A stretch of DNA of 16,188 bases from Burkholderiaceae bacterium (GCA_013696665.1 JACCYC010000218.1:1-16188); one strand, 5' to 3'. Positions 1 through 7,043 are shown, counted from the stretch's first letter. Numbers and translations are program-made. The notes: a model not told the origin generated them from the letters alone.

Positions 1-2
1 CA

Positions 3-275
3 CAAGTAGGCAGTGGTCCGATTGAAGTGCGCGGCCGCACCGCTCCGGACGCGAAGGTAGATGTGCAGGTCAACGCGATCGCGTCGCTGGCCGGCTTTTT
101 TGGCATCAATCAGCAAGTGTTCAGTCAGAGCTTGCGGCCCGACGCCAGTGGCAACTTTGTCTTCACCTTCCAGTCGCAGGCGGCGGTGCCCGGTACGCGC
201 TACGAGGCCACCATCACCGCCACGAGAGGCGACGTGGTGCGTGAATCCAAGCTGGTGCTGTTCCAGCAGCGTTGA
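3..275 (+). CDS. C-terminal part of an unidentified beta-rich protein (5' end outside window)
   Basis: The frame is open from the left edge and stops with TGA at 273-275, leaving about 90 residues. A GTG at 27 is in frame but coding-like sequence continues upstream of it, so this is a truncated 3' end and not a whole small gene. The text alternates polar and hydrophobic residues, begins with IEVRGRTAP and ends with RESKLVLFQQR. This looks like an Ig-like or transthyretin-like beta-sandwich domain of the kind found at the ends of secreted or periplasmic proteins. There is no membrane segment, Cys or catalytic motif. I do not recognise the family. The function is unknown and the fold is inference from composition only. 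Confidence 0.65.
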   Translation, partial: QVGSGPIEVRGRTAPDAKVDVQVNAIASLAGFFGINQQVFSQSLRPDASGNFVFTFQSQAAVPGTRYEATITATRGDVVRESKLVLFQQR

Positions 276-315
276 AACCGTCGCCGCTGCAAGCACGCTT
301 TGCATGGTAGCCGGC

Positions 316-333
316 GCCGGGGCGGAGCCCGGC
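316..333. other. GC-rich stem-loop after the first gene
   Basis: GCCGGG (316-321) pairs with CCCGGC (328-333) around a 6-base loop. It lies 40 bases past the stop of the first gene. No T-run follows, so it is not a classical intrinsic terminator. It may protect the 3' end of the mRNA or be chance in GC-rich DNA. Confidence 0.25.
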
Positions 334-372
334 GTCGTCCGGGCGCCGCACGCGCGGCTGCGCGAATGCTGT

Positions 373-392
373 ACCCGCTATATAAAGCGGGT
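373..392. terminator. Stem-loop between convergent genes, possible weak terminator
   Basis: ACCCGCT (373-379) and AGCGGGT (386-392) form a perfect 7-bp stem with an ATATAA loop. It sits in the gap between the plus-strand gene ending at 275 and the minus-strand DUF1330 gene ending at 392, touching that stop codon. The position suits a shared terminator, but neither side has a T-run, so any termination would be weak or Rho-assisted. Confidence 0.35.
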
Positions 393-688
393 CATGAGCT
401 GCAGACTCCCTCCACCGAGACCAGCGTCGACTTTGCAGTTCTCTGCCTAAGGTCGATCAGCGGCTTGTATTCGGGCGAGCGATACCAGGCATTCAAATGC
501 GTCATGTCAGCGAACTCGAGAATGACCAGACGTCTAGGCATCCAGTCGCCCTCCAGAACGTCCGTTGCGCCACCGCGGACCACATAACGGCCGCCGTAAG
601 CTTCGATCGTCGCCGAAACTCTTTGTGTGTATTGCTCATACCCCGCGGCATCGGTCACTTCTACGTTGGCGAATAGGTAGGCAGGCAT
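392..688 (-). CDS. DUF1330 family protein
   Basis: This 98-residue protein fits the DUF1330 family, small ferredoxin-like (dimeric alpha/beta barrel) proteins of unknown function. Typical features visible are the start MPAYLFANVEVTD, the central strand containing GGRYVVRGG, the VILEFADM strand, and the Y/W-rich segment AWYRSPEYKPLIDLR. The ATG at 688 is preceded on the minus strand by a good ribosome-binding site (AAGGAGAA, about 7 bases upstream), which fixes the start. There is no signal peptide, so it is probably cytosolic. Upstream on the same strand is an outer-membrane-protein remnant, with no obvious functional link. Family assignment is fairly secure; the biochemical role is unknown for the family. 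Confidence 0.85.
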   Translation of the reverse strand: MPAYLFANVEVTDAAGYEQYTQRVSATIEAYGGRYVVRGGATDVLEGDWMPRRLVILEFADMTHLNAWYRSPEYKPLIDLRQRTAKSTLVSVEGVCSS

Positions 689-752
689 GCTGGATTCTCC
701 TTATCCTGCGCGCGTATGTGCGGAAGATTTCATTGGAACCAAAGATTCTTGC

Positions 753-923
753 TCAAACCCGATAGAAGTGTGTGATCGTGGCGAAGCTCATATCGCGCGG
801 CGGGCCGCTTTCGTGAATGAACTGCCCGCTGAAGAAATAGCCGAATGCGAAGCTTAGAGCGGCGTGCCGATCGATTCTCCGTGAGGGACTCGGCCTATCT
901 CGTCGAAATGAAGACGAAATCAT
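753..923 (-). pseudogene. Remnant resembling the C-terminus of an alginate-export-type outer-membrane barrel
   Basis: On the minus strand a 56-codon frame runs from an ATG at 923 to a TGA at 753-755. The first 20 or so residues (Arg/Ser-rich) look random. The last 35 read like the closing strands of a beta-barrel: FGYFFSGQFIHESGPP, then RDMSFATITHFYRV. This resembles, from memory, the ending of alginate_exp-domain outer-membrane proteins, which share a GY.FF.G.FI..(S/T)GP..D pattern and an aromatic C-terminal strand. The last residue is V where such barrels usually end in F. No signal peptide or other barrel sequence is visible upstream, and no ribosome-binding site precedes the ATG. I infer a decayed gene end. 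A chance ORF remains possible. Confidence 0.4.
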
Positions 924-986
924 GGCAACCTAGTACTGGCTAAGTTTTGAGTGAGCGAGCTGGCAATGGCCTGATTCCGGCCACAT

Positions 987-1910
987 TCAAGGCTTCGTTC
1001 CACCCTCGAGCGTTGCCGTGTCAGCCCTCTCTAAACCGCGTGCGAACAGATGCGCGACATCGACCGGATCAAGTGAGTACTTGCGGCCGCAGAACTCGCA
1101 AGTGACTGTCACCGATCCCTGCTCGGCAATGATCGAGTCGACTTCTCCCTGGCCGAGGGACACCAGCATTTTCTGAATGCGTTGGCGCGAGCAGCTGCAC
1201 TGAAACCTCGGTTTCAGCGGCGCGTATTGCTCGACGGATTCCTGCCAGAACAGGCGATGCAGCACGGTTTCTGGCGCCACGGCGAGCAGCTCTTCTACGG
1301 TGACAGTGCGCGCTAGTGCGCTCAATCGCTCCCACGTGTCTTCATCGAGTAGGCCCGATGCGGAGCGATTGTCATCGGGTAGACGTTGCAGCAACAGGCC
1401 ACCCGCGGCGTCTTCGCTACACGCCAACCAGAGCCGGGTCTCGAGCTGCTCACTTTGTCGCATATAGGTTTGCAGCAGTTCGGCGACGCTGTCCCCTTCA
1501 AGGGCGACGATTCCTTGATACGCCTGCTGGCCAGGCATCGGATCCTTAGGGTCGAGCGTGATGACAAAGCGCCCGCGTCCGCCGCGATTGAGCAAATCCT
1601 GCAACGAAATGTCGTCTGCAATCGGCTCGTCGCGCACTTTAGCGGTGGCACGCAGTGCTAGATCAGGTTGGCATTCGATCACGAGCAGCTGCAGGGGGCC
1701 ATCGCCGTAGATCTGCATCACCAATGCGCCGTTAAATTTGATGCTGCTAGCCAGCAGAGCAGCCGCTGCTGCCATTTCGCCAAGCACGCGCATTACAGCC
1801 GGCGGATACCGGTGATGCGCTGTCATGTCTCGCCACGCTGCGCCGAGCTGCACGATCTCGCCGCGCGCACGTGCTCCGTTAAACGAAAACTTCAGCAGCA
1901 GATCGGACAT
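987..1910 (-). CDS. hslO: Hsp33 family redox-regulated molecular chaperone
   Basis: This 307-residue protein is Hsp33, a cytosolic holdase activated by oxidative stress. The family's zinc-binding redox switch is present near the C-terminus as CSC (Cys238, Cys240) and CEFC (Cys271, Cys274). In the reduced protein these four Cys hold zinc. On oxidation they form disulfides and the linker unfolds to bind client proteins. The N-terminal core is typical, with RGEIVQLGAAW, the GEMAAAAALLASSIKF helix and the GGRGRFVITLDP segment. Length fits the family (about 290-300). The ATG at 1910 starts MSDLLLKFSF. It lies 43 bases downstream of the carbonic anhydrase-like gene on the same strand, so the two may be co-transcribed. 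Confidence 0.95.
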   Translation of the reverse strand: MSDLLLKFSFNGARARGEIVQLGAAWRDMTAHHRYPPAVMRVLGEMAAAAALLASSIKFNGALVMQIYGDGPLQLLVIECQPDLALRATAKVRDEPIADDISLQDLLNRGGRGRFVITLDPKDPMPGQQAYQGIVALEGDSVAELLQTYMRQSEQLETRLWLACSEDAAGGLLLQRLPDDNRSASGLLDEDTWERLSALARTVTVEELLAVAPETVLHRLFWQESVEQYAPLKPRFQCSCSRQRIQKMLVSLGQGEVDSIIAEQGSVTVTCEFCGRKYSLDPVDVAHLFARGLERADTATLEGGTKP

Positions 1911-1953
1911 CGCAGGGCGCTAAGCGAGGGGCAAGGGCTGCATCGATCGCCAA

Positions 1954-2478
1954 TCAATCAATGCGACGTAATTCGTCGCGATACGCGATCGCGCGCTGCA
2001 CATAGCTCTCGGTGTTGCTTCGCATTCGTTCAATGTCACTGGGCGCTAACTGGCGCACCACTTTGGCTGGAGACCCGATGACCAGCGAGCCTTCTGGGAT
2101 GTGCTTGCCCTCGGTGACCAGCGCCCCGGCGCCGATGAGGCAGTTGGGTCCAATGACTGCACCATTTAAAATCACTGACTGAATGCCAATCAAGCTTCCG
2201 TCGCCGATCGTGCACCCGTGCAGCATGACCTGATGCCCGATCGTCACGCTACGGCCGATAATCAGTGGCACACCGGGATCGGTGTGAAGTACGCAGCTTT
2301 CCTGCACGTTGCTGTCAGCGCCGATCTCGATCGGCTCGTTGTCACCGCGCAGTGTTGCGTACGGCCAAATACTGACACGCGCGCCCAGAATCACGGTGCC
2401 GATCACAGTCGCGGTGTCGAACACATATGCGCTCGGGTGAATCCTTGGAACCCGCGCGCCCAGTTGATAAATAGCCAT
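1954..2478 (-). CDS. Gamma-class carbonic anhydrase family protein
   Basis: This 174-residue protein has the left-handed beta-helix hexapeptide repeats of the gamma carbonic anhydrase / YrdA / PaaY group. Examples are VIGTVILGARVSIWPYATLR and a run of IGxGxLIG-type turns. The three metal-binding His of the family are visible as His65 (CVLHTD), His82 (TIGHQVMLHG) and His87. After the helix comes a C-terminal alpha segment (SDIERMRSNTESYVQRA). The start is placed at the ATG at 2478 (MAIYQLGARVP), because an 11-residue upstream extension from 2511 is basic and unlike family N-termini. Many members have no shown carbonic anhydrase activity, so the enzymatic role is inferred. It precedes hslO on the same strand. 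Confidence 0.9.
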   Translation of the reverse strand: MAIYQLGARVPRIHPSAYVFDTATVIGTVILGARVSIWPYATLRGDNEPIEIGADSNVQESCVLHTDPGVPLIIGRSVTIGHQVMLHGCTIGDGSLIGIQSVILNGAVIGPNCLIGAGALVTEGKHIPEGSLVIGSPAKVVRQLAPSDIERMRSNTESYVQRAIAYRDELRRID

Positions 2479-2620
2479 GCGCCGAAGTTTAGCGGCGCCG
2501 GGGCGCGCCACCCGCCGTCTGTCGGTTAGCTGCCGTCACCGCCAGACTTGATCCCCAATCGACGCTCGGGGGCCCCGGATTAGCTCAAGCGCGCGACACC
2601 CTGACGGGGTATCGAACCGT

Positions 2621-2642
2621 CCACTGCGGACCGGTACAGTGG
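2621..2642. other. Stem-loop upstream of the first paralog gene
   Basis: CCACTG (2621-2626) and CAGTGG (2637-2642) form a perfect 6-bp stem around a 10-base loop. It ends 8 bases before the TAGGAGG ribosome-binding site of the gene at 2662. It could influence translation of that gene, but no known riboswitch or attenuator pattern is visible. Confidence 0.25.
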
Positions 2643-2661
2643 CCCATCCTTAGGAGGCGGA

Positions 2662-3021
2662 ATGAATTGGGTGACGTTGCTGAATGCGCCGATGGGCGAG
2701 CTGCTGTGGAAGAAAAAGCAGGACCTGCGCCGTCGTGAGGCAAGCAAGCCGCCGATTGGCGCGACGATCTGCTGCGCCGGCTTGCGGATGACGGTCCAGG
2801 CAGGGTTGAGCGACGAGCTGTGGAGCTGGTTGGTCGGCCTCGGCTGGCGCGAACTTGCGCCCGGTGAAAACCGTCTACAGTTGAAGCCGCTCGCCACCAC
2901 ATTGGTCACTCGGCTTTTTGATTCCCAGCCTGAGCAGCGGGAGCGAGTCCTGATGAATGCGATCTACCAGGTCACGCGCCATAGATCGGTCAAGGTGCCG
3001 GAGCGCGCGTCGGTTTCCTAG
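2662..3021 (+). CDS. Uncharacterised small protein A, paralog of the next gene
   Basis: This is a 119-residue protein from a family I do not recognise. The ATG at 2662 has a strong ribosome-binding site (TAGGAGG, 2651-2657). It has a basic N-terminal stretch (WKKKQDLRRREASK), then a core from about residue 29: KPPIGATICCAGLRMTV, QAGLSDELWSWLVGLGWREL, a short charged loop, then TTLVTRLFD. There is no signal peptide, no hydrophobic membrane segment and no known catalytic motif. The adjacent Cys pair (CC) and the WxWLxxxGWRE segment are shared with the gene at 3108, at roughly 40% identity over about 72 residues by eye. The pair therefore arose by tandem duplication. The protein is probably cytosolic. 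The function is unknown and the neighbours give no clear hint. Confidence 0.85.
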   Translation: MNWVTLLNAPMGELLWKKKQDLRRREASKPPIGATICCAGLRMTVQAGLSDELWSWLVGLGWRELAPGENRLQLKPLATTLVTRLFDSQPEQRERVLMNAIYQVTRHRSVKVPERASVS

Positions 3022-3092
3022 AGCGGGCAACGTTCCTGCTAGCAGATTCTGGGGATTCGGCGTCCTGTAGGCGTTGCTAAATTCCGCAGATT

Positions 3093-3110
3093 GCTGGAGG
3101 TTTTACTTTG
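3093..3110 (+). promoter_or_regulatory. Ribosome-binding site supporting a TTG start
   Basis: CTGGAGG at 3094-3100 is followed 7 bases later by TTG at 3108-3110. This near-consensus site decides in favour of the unusual TTG as start of the second paralog. No ATG lies nearby in that frame ahead of the conserved core. Confidence 0.7.
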
Positions 3111-3509
3111 GAGTTGCATTTCGTATCGCAGGTATGCGATCAGGTTCGCACGCTTTTCAAGATCCGCCGTGAGCGCGAGCTTCCGTCGGCAGGGGAGAAG
3201 CCGCCTTTTGGCGCCAAGGTTTGCTGCGGCGACGTTCGAATGACGGTGCGCGCCGGGATGACGGATGGGCTTTGGCGATGGCTGCTATCGAAGGGCTGGC
3301 GCGAAGTCGCCATCCGACCCGACCGGCGTCGCTACAAAGATATTCCAACGACCTATGTCACACACCTGATCGACGCCGAAACCAACGAAGAACGCACGCG
3401 GGTTATGGCCGCTGCAGTTGCGAACGCGCAGTACCGAACGACGATGACACGGGATGGCCGTGTTGTGCCGGTGCGTCAGCCGCGCGAAAAAGTCGACCGC
3501 GACGCCTAG
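3108..3509 (+). CDS. Uncharacterised small protein B, paralog of the previous gene
   Basis: This 133-residue protein starts at a TTG preceded by a good GGAGG site. Its core repeats that of the gene at 2662: KPPFGAKVCCGDVRMTVRAG, then DGLWRWLLSKGWREV, an Arg-rich loop, TTYVTHLID, and a helix-like segment NEERTRVMAAAV. It differs in a longer, basic C-terminal tail (VPVRQPREKVDRDA) and in its N-terminal helix. Shared positions include the CC pair, RMTVxAG, LWxWL, GWRE, TTxVTxL and Asp. The protein is strongly basic overall, has no membrane segment or signal peptide, and is probably cytosolic. The stop lies 4 bases from the convergent stop of the acyl-CoA synthetase gene. Function is unknown. DNA, RNA or protein binding is possible from the charge but not shown. 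Confidence 0.85.
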   Translation: MELHFVSQVCDQVRTLFKIRRERELPSAGEKPPFGAKVCCGDVRMTVRAGMTDGLWRWLLSKGWREVAIRPDRRRYKDIPTTYVTHLIDAETNEERTRVMAAAVANAQYRTTMTRDGRVVPVRQPREKVDRDA

Positions 3510-3513
3510 CACC

Positions 3514-5178
3514 TCAAACAGACTGCGCCGCAGTTTCCGCCCGGAGCCTTTCGCGCTCCCGAAGCACCCCGCGCTGAATCTTCCCGGTCGTTGTCATCGG
3601 CAACTGATCGATGAACTCGATTTCCTTTGGATATTCGTACGGCGCTAGTTTTCCACGCACATGGTTCTGCAGCTCTTCGATCAATCCGCGTGACTCGCTG
3701 TAACCCGGCGACAGCACGATGAACGCTTTGATCAGCGCGCCCCGCTCGGCATCCGGCTTCGGCACGATGGCCGCATTCGCAACCGCCGGGTGCTTGATCA
3801 GGCAGTTTTCGATTTCACTGGGGCCGATGCGGTAGCCCGCGGCTTTGAACATGTCGTCGGCGCGGCCGCGATACCAGAAATAGCCGTCGCCATCGGCGGT
3901 TGCCAAGTCACCGGTGCGGCACCACTGGCCGCTGAACTTGCCGCGCGTCGCGTCGGCATTGTTCCAGTACTCGAGGAAGAACACCGGATCCGGAACGCTA
4001 TGCCTGTCGTTGCGGTGAACTGCAATCTCGCCGATTTCGCCTTCGGGCGTGTTGTTCCCGTCCTGGTCGATGATTGCGATTCGATGGCCGGGATAAGGCC
4101 GGCCCATGCTGCCCGCGCGAGCAGGCCACTTCCGATGCGAATTTCCGACGATGTAATTCATCTCGGTCTGACCGAACATTTCGTTTACCGTGACCCCAAG
4201 CGCCTGCTTGCACCACTCGAACACCGTTTCACCAACCGCTTCCCCGGCGCTCATGATCGATCGCAGCTTCAACTGGTAGCGCGTCCGGGGCGCGGCAACA
4301 GCCTTCATCATCATTTTCAGCGCTGTCGGAAACAAAAACGCGTTGGTCACACCATGACGCTGCATCAATTCAAACGCGCGCTCGGGAGTGAAACGGCCGC
4401 GAAACCCGACGATCGGAAATCCAAAGTAAAGCGTGGGCAATAGCGCGTCCATCAGTCCGCCGGTCCACGCCCAGTCGGCCGGCGACCAGAAGACATCGCC
4501 TGGCTGCGGGAACCAGTCCTGCGACGCAACGAATCCCGGCAAGTTGCCAATCAACGCGCGGTGGGGCATCAGCGCACCCTTGGGTGGGCCGGTGGTGCCA
4601 CTGGTGTAGATCAGCAAAGCGGCCTCATCGGCGAGCGTCGCCACCGGCGCAAATGTATCCGCCTGCCTGGCGAGCAACGCGCTCCATGAGTGCGAGGTGG
4701 GATCGCCGCCGCCCTCGCCGCCCACTACGATTCGATGACGCAGTGAAGCGCAGCCGCCGTGGATTTCCTGCACGACCGCGGCAGCGGCGGCGTCGATGAT
4801 TGCAACCACTGCGCCGCTGTCCTGCAGGCGGTACTCGAGTGCGTCAGGACCGAACAGCAACGACAATGGCATTGCGATGGCACCCATCTGGTACGCCGCA
4901 ATGTGGGCAACGGCCGTTTCTGGCCGCTGCGGCAGCACGATTGCAATTCGATCGCCGCGCTTGACACCCATCGCTTGCAGCGCATTTGACAGACGATTCG
5001 CGTCAGCTTGCAGCGCGGCATACGTGAACGATGCAAACGCGCCGGATTCATCTTCGTAGTGCAACGCGATACGCGTCGTTTCCTGCGCCCATCGGCGGCA
5101 GCACACCTCCGCTATATTGAATTCGCGCGGTACGTACCAGCGGAAGTTGTCGTAGAGCGCGCGGTATTGGTCGCGCAT
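3514..5178 (-). CDS. AMP-binding acyl-CoA synthetase (acetyl/medium-chain type)
   Basis: This 554-residue enzyme belongs to the ANL superfamily, which activates a carboxylic acid with ATP to an acyl-adenylate and then forms the acyl-CoA. Visible core motifs are YTSGTTGPPKG (191-201), EMFGQTE (333-339), TGD (422-424), GYRIG (448-452) and TGKIQR with the catalytic Lys533 near the C-terminus. The N-terminal FNIAEVCCRRWA and the SPADWAWTGGL segment place it with short- or medium-chain and ACSM-like synthetases. The exact substrate cannot be read from sequence. The start is set at the ATG at 5178, which has GGAGA 6 bases upstream. A TTG at 5196 would add 6 residues but lacks such a site. It is divergent from an alpha/beta hydrolase. 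Confidence 0.92.
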   Translation of the reverse strand: MRDQYRALYDNFRWYVPREFNIAEVCCRRWAQETTRIALHYEDESGAFASFTYAALQADANRLSNALQAMGVKRGDRIAIVLPQRPETAVAHIAAYQMGAIAMPLSLLFGPDALEYRLQDSGAVVAIIDAAAAAVVQEIHGGCASLRHRIVVGGEGGGDPTSHSWSALLARQADTFAPVATLADEAALLIYTSGTTGPPKGALMPHRALIGNLPGFVASQDWFPQPGDVFWSPADWAWTGGLMDALLPTLYFGFPIVGFRGRFTPERAFELMQRHGVTNAFLFPTALKMMMKAVAAPRTRYQLKLRSIMSAGEAVGETVFEWCKQALGVTVNEMFGQTEMNYIVGNSHRKWPARAGSMGRPYPGHRIAIIDQDGNNTPEGEIGEIAVHRNDRHSVPDPVFFLEYWNNADATRGKFSGQWCRTGDLATADGDGYFWYRGRADDMFKAAGYRIGPSEIENCLIKHPAVANAAIVPKPDAERGALIKAFIVLSPGYSESRGLIEELQNHVRGKLAPYEYPKEIEFIDQLPMTTTGKIQRGVLRERERLRAETAAQSV

Positions 5179-5200
5179 CAAGGTCTCCGAAGCCAATTCC

Positions 5201-5206
5201 TATAAT
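5201..5206 (+). promoter_or_regulatory. Candidate -10 box for the alpha/beta hydrolase
   Basis: A perfect TATAAT stands in the 70-base gap between the divergent acyl-CoA synthetase and hydrolase genes. A start of transcription near 5213 would give a leader of about 36 bases to the ATG at 5249. No convincing -35 hexamer is visible at 16-18 bases upstream. Confidence 0.45.
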
Positions 5207-5248
5207 CGCCCATCGCTCGCACGGGTGCAACGCCTTGCTGAAATCGAA

Positions 5249-6157
5249 ATGATGAAGCCCTCGCGTTCCGAGTTCATCGACATTCGGGGCCTGCGCTATC
5301 ACCTGCGCGAGTGGGGCGCTGCCGACGCCGACGCAGCGCACACGTGGGTAATGCTGCATGGGTGGATGGACGTCTCTGCTTCGTTCCAGTTTGTGATCGA
5401 TGAGCTGCCCGATGACTGGAAAATTGTCGCGCCCGACTGGCGCGGCTTTGGATTGTCCGCCCGCGCGACGGCAGACTGCTACTGGTTTCCCGACTATCTG
5501 GCGGATCTCGAGTTCATTCTTGACGCCGTGCTGCGCGGCGAGCGCGCCTGGCTGCTGGGCCACAGCATGGGCGGAAACATTGCGCTGGTCTATGCGGGCA
5601 CCCGTCCGGACCGAGTACGCGCGGTGGTTAACCTCGAGGGTTTCGGCTTGCGTGCCACAGCGGCGGAGCAGGCGCCGGATCGTTTCTCGCAGTGGATCGA
5701 TGAATTGAAGGCAGGTGCCGCGCTCCGCGACTACGCGTCGCGCCATGAAGTCGCGGCGCGGCTGATGAAAAACAATCGGCGGCTGTCGCCGGATCGGGCA
5801 GCGTTTCTGGCTGAACACTGGGCAGTTCCTGATGGTTCAGGGCGCTTTGCTGTCGCGGGTGATCCAGCGCATCGCATTGTCAATCCGGCGTTGTATCGGA
5901 TCGATGAAGTGCTGGCGTGTTGGAGCCAGGTCGAATGCCCGGTTCTGTGGGTACGCGCCGCGCAGAGCGATGTGCTGCGTCACGTCGGCCCGGATCACGA
6001 GGCGGCGCTGCGCGAAGTCGATGCGCGCAAAGAGGTGTTGCGCAACGTAACGAGTGTGCTGATCGAAGACGCCGGTCACATGGTGCATCACGACCAGCCC
6101 GAGCAGTTGGCGCACTTGATCACTGCGTTTGCTCAACAACACCGGTCGCAGCTTTAG
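5249..6157 (+). CDS. Alpha/beta hydrolase
   Basis: This 302-residue protein has the alpha/beta-hydrolase fold. The oxyanion-hole region is LHGWMD (36-41), the following strand carries APDWRGFGLS (61-70), and the nucleophile elbow is GHSMGG with Ser106. His277 in EDAGHMVHHDQP is the likely catalytic His, and Asp241 or a nearby acid is the likely third member. The cap region is rich in Arg and Ala. There is no signal peptide, so it is cytosolic. The substrate cannot be inferred; esterases, thioesterases and C-C hydrolases share this look. The start is ambiguous among GTG 5225, ATG 5249 and ATG 5252, none with a clear ribosome-binding site. I prefer 5249 because of the TATAAT at 5201. Its stop nearly abuts the PHP gene. 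Confidence 0.9.
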   Translation: MMKPSRSEFIDIRGLRYHLREWGAADADAAHTWVMLHGWMDVSASFQFVIDELPDDWKIVAPDWRGFGLSARATADCYWFPDYLADLEFILDAVLRGERAWLLGHSMGGNIALVYAGTRPDRVRAVVNLEGFGLRATAAEQAPDRFSQWIDELKAGAALRDYASRHEVAARLMKNNRRLSPDRAAFLAEHWAVPDGSGRFAVAGDPAHRIVNPALYRIDEVLACWSQVECPVLWVRAAQSDVLRHVGPDHEAALREVDARKEVLRNVTSVLIEDAGHMVHHDQPEQLAHLITAFAQQHRSQL

Positions 6158-6160
6158 AAT
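6155..6160 (+). promoter_or_regulatory. TAGAAT -10-like box directly before the PHP gene
   Basis: TAGAAT overlaps the hydrolase stop codon and lies 6 bases before the ATG at 6167. If active it would start transcription at or very near the start codon, giving a leaderless mRNA. No good -35 is visible, so it may be chance. Confidence 0.25.
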
Positions 6161-6166
6161 GGTCCG

Positions 6167-7030
6167 ATGGCTGATCAAACGGGCGGCATACATGCAATTC
6201 GCGCCGACCTTCACTCCCACTCGAATTTCTCGGACGGCACGCTGGCGCCCGGTGATCTCGCGCGCCGGGCGTCTAAACACGGCGTCGAGCTTTTCGCGTT
6301 GACGGATCACGACGAAGTAGGGGGCCTTGCCGAGGCACGTGCGGCGGCCGCTCAATGCGCAATGCCTTTCATTTCCGGTGTCGAAGTCTCCGTCACTTGG
6401 GGTGCCGCGACGCTGCACATTGTCGGACTTGGCGTTGACCCTGAGTCGGCTGCGCTGCGCGACGGGCTTGGCCATGTGCGCTCGGGTCGAACCCGCCGTG
6501 CTCAGGAAATTGCGGCCAGCCTGGCGGCAGTCGGCATTGAGGGCGCGTTTGAAGGAGCGCTGCGGCTTGCCGACAATCCGAAACTGATCGGCCGCACGCA
6601 CTTTGCGCGGTACCTGGTCGAGCAGGCCGTTTGTCGCGATGTGCGTGAAGTATTCAAGCGGTATCTGGTCGAAGGCAAGCCCGGCTATGTACCCCATCGC
6701 TGGGCAACGCTGAGTGAAGCTGTCACGATGATCAATGCAGCACGTGGTGTGGCGGTGTTGGCGCATCCGGCCCGATACCGGCTTGATTCGCTGGCGTTGC
6801 ACTCGCTGTTAGAACAGTTTCGCGAAGTAGGGGGCACTGCGCTAGAGGTTGTAACGAGCAATCACACCGCCGACGACGTGCGCCGCTATACAAAGCTCGC
6901 GATCGACTTTGGCTTTGAAGCTTCGCGCGGAAGCGACTTCCACGGCCCCGGCGAATCGTCGAACGTCGAGCTGGGCCGCGTGCCGCCGCTGTCACCGGAG
7001 CTGCAGCCGGTGTGGCACCGCTTCGTCTAG
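6167..7030 (+). CDS. rnm: PHP-domain phosphoesterase, RNase AM-like 5'-3' exoribonuclease
   Basis: This 287-residue protein matches the PHP-domain family of E. coli RNase AM (YciV, formerly TrpH), a 5'-3' exoribonuclease that trims rRNA 5' ends. The metal-binding motifs are in order: HSHSNFSDG (His16, His18, Asp23), TDHD (47-49), GVEV (Glu73), the RTHFA segment, AHPARY (His200) and SDFHG (Asp257, His259). Length agrees with the E. coli protein (about 293). It leads a close run with yciO (13 bases later), an M50 protease and trpS. The Y/trp neighbourhood resembles the yciV-yciO pairing in enterobacteria. RNase activity is inferred from the family; some relatives act on short nucleotides such as 3',5'-nucleoside bisphosphates. 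Confidence 0.88.
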   Translation: MADQTGGIHAIRADLHSHSNFSDGTLAPGDLARRASKHGVELFALTDHDEVGGLAEARAAAAQCAMPFISGVEVSVTWGAATLHIVGLGVDPESAALRDGLGHVRSGRTRRAQEIAASLAAVGIEGAFEGALRLADNPKLIGRTHFARYLVEQAVCRDVREVFKRYLVEGKPGYVPHRWATLSEAVTMINAARGVAVLAHPARYRLDSLALHSLLEQFREVGGTALEVVTSNHTADDVRRYTKLAIDFGFEASRGSDFHGPGESSNVELGRVPPLSPELQPVWHRFV

Positions 7031-7043
7031 CCGCGGGCGCCGA

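Noticed and set aside
565..765. 66-codon plus-strand ORF in the gap after DUF1330
   Set aside because: It overlaps the DUF1330 gene antisense, lacks a ribosome-binding site and its translation has no recognisable features.
2600..2625. T-loop-like sequence (GGTTCGATACC on the minus strand) hinting at a tRNA or its 3' end
   Set aside because: The flanking bases do not form acceptor, anticodon or D arms, and no CCA-proximal stem is present. It is a chance match.
3027..3077. Distant inverted repeat GCAACG...CGTTGC between the two paralogs
   Set aside because: The 6-base arms lie 39 bases apart in a short gap and are likely by chance.
5048..5818. 256-codon minus-strand ORF across the synthetase start and the hydrolase
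   Set aside because: It is antisense to the alpha/beta hydrolase and overlaps the acyl-CoA synthetase start in another frame. No recognisable motif or ribosome-binding site supports it.
5837..6802. 321-codon minus-strand ORF across the hydrolase/PHP junction
   Set aside because: It lies antisense to two well-supported genes with catalytic motifs. Its translation is Arg/His-rich with no domain, as expected for the reverse strand of GC-rich coding DNA.
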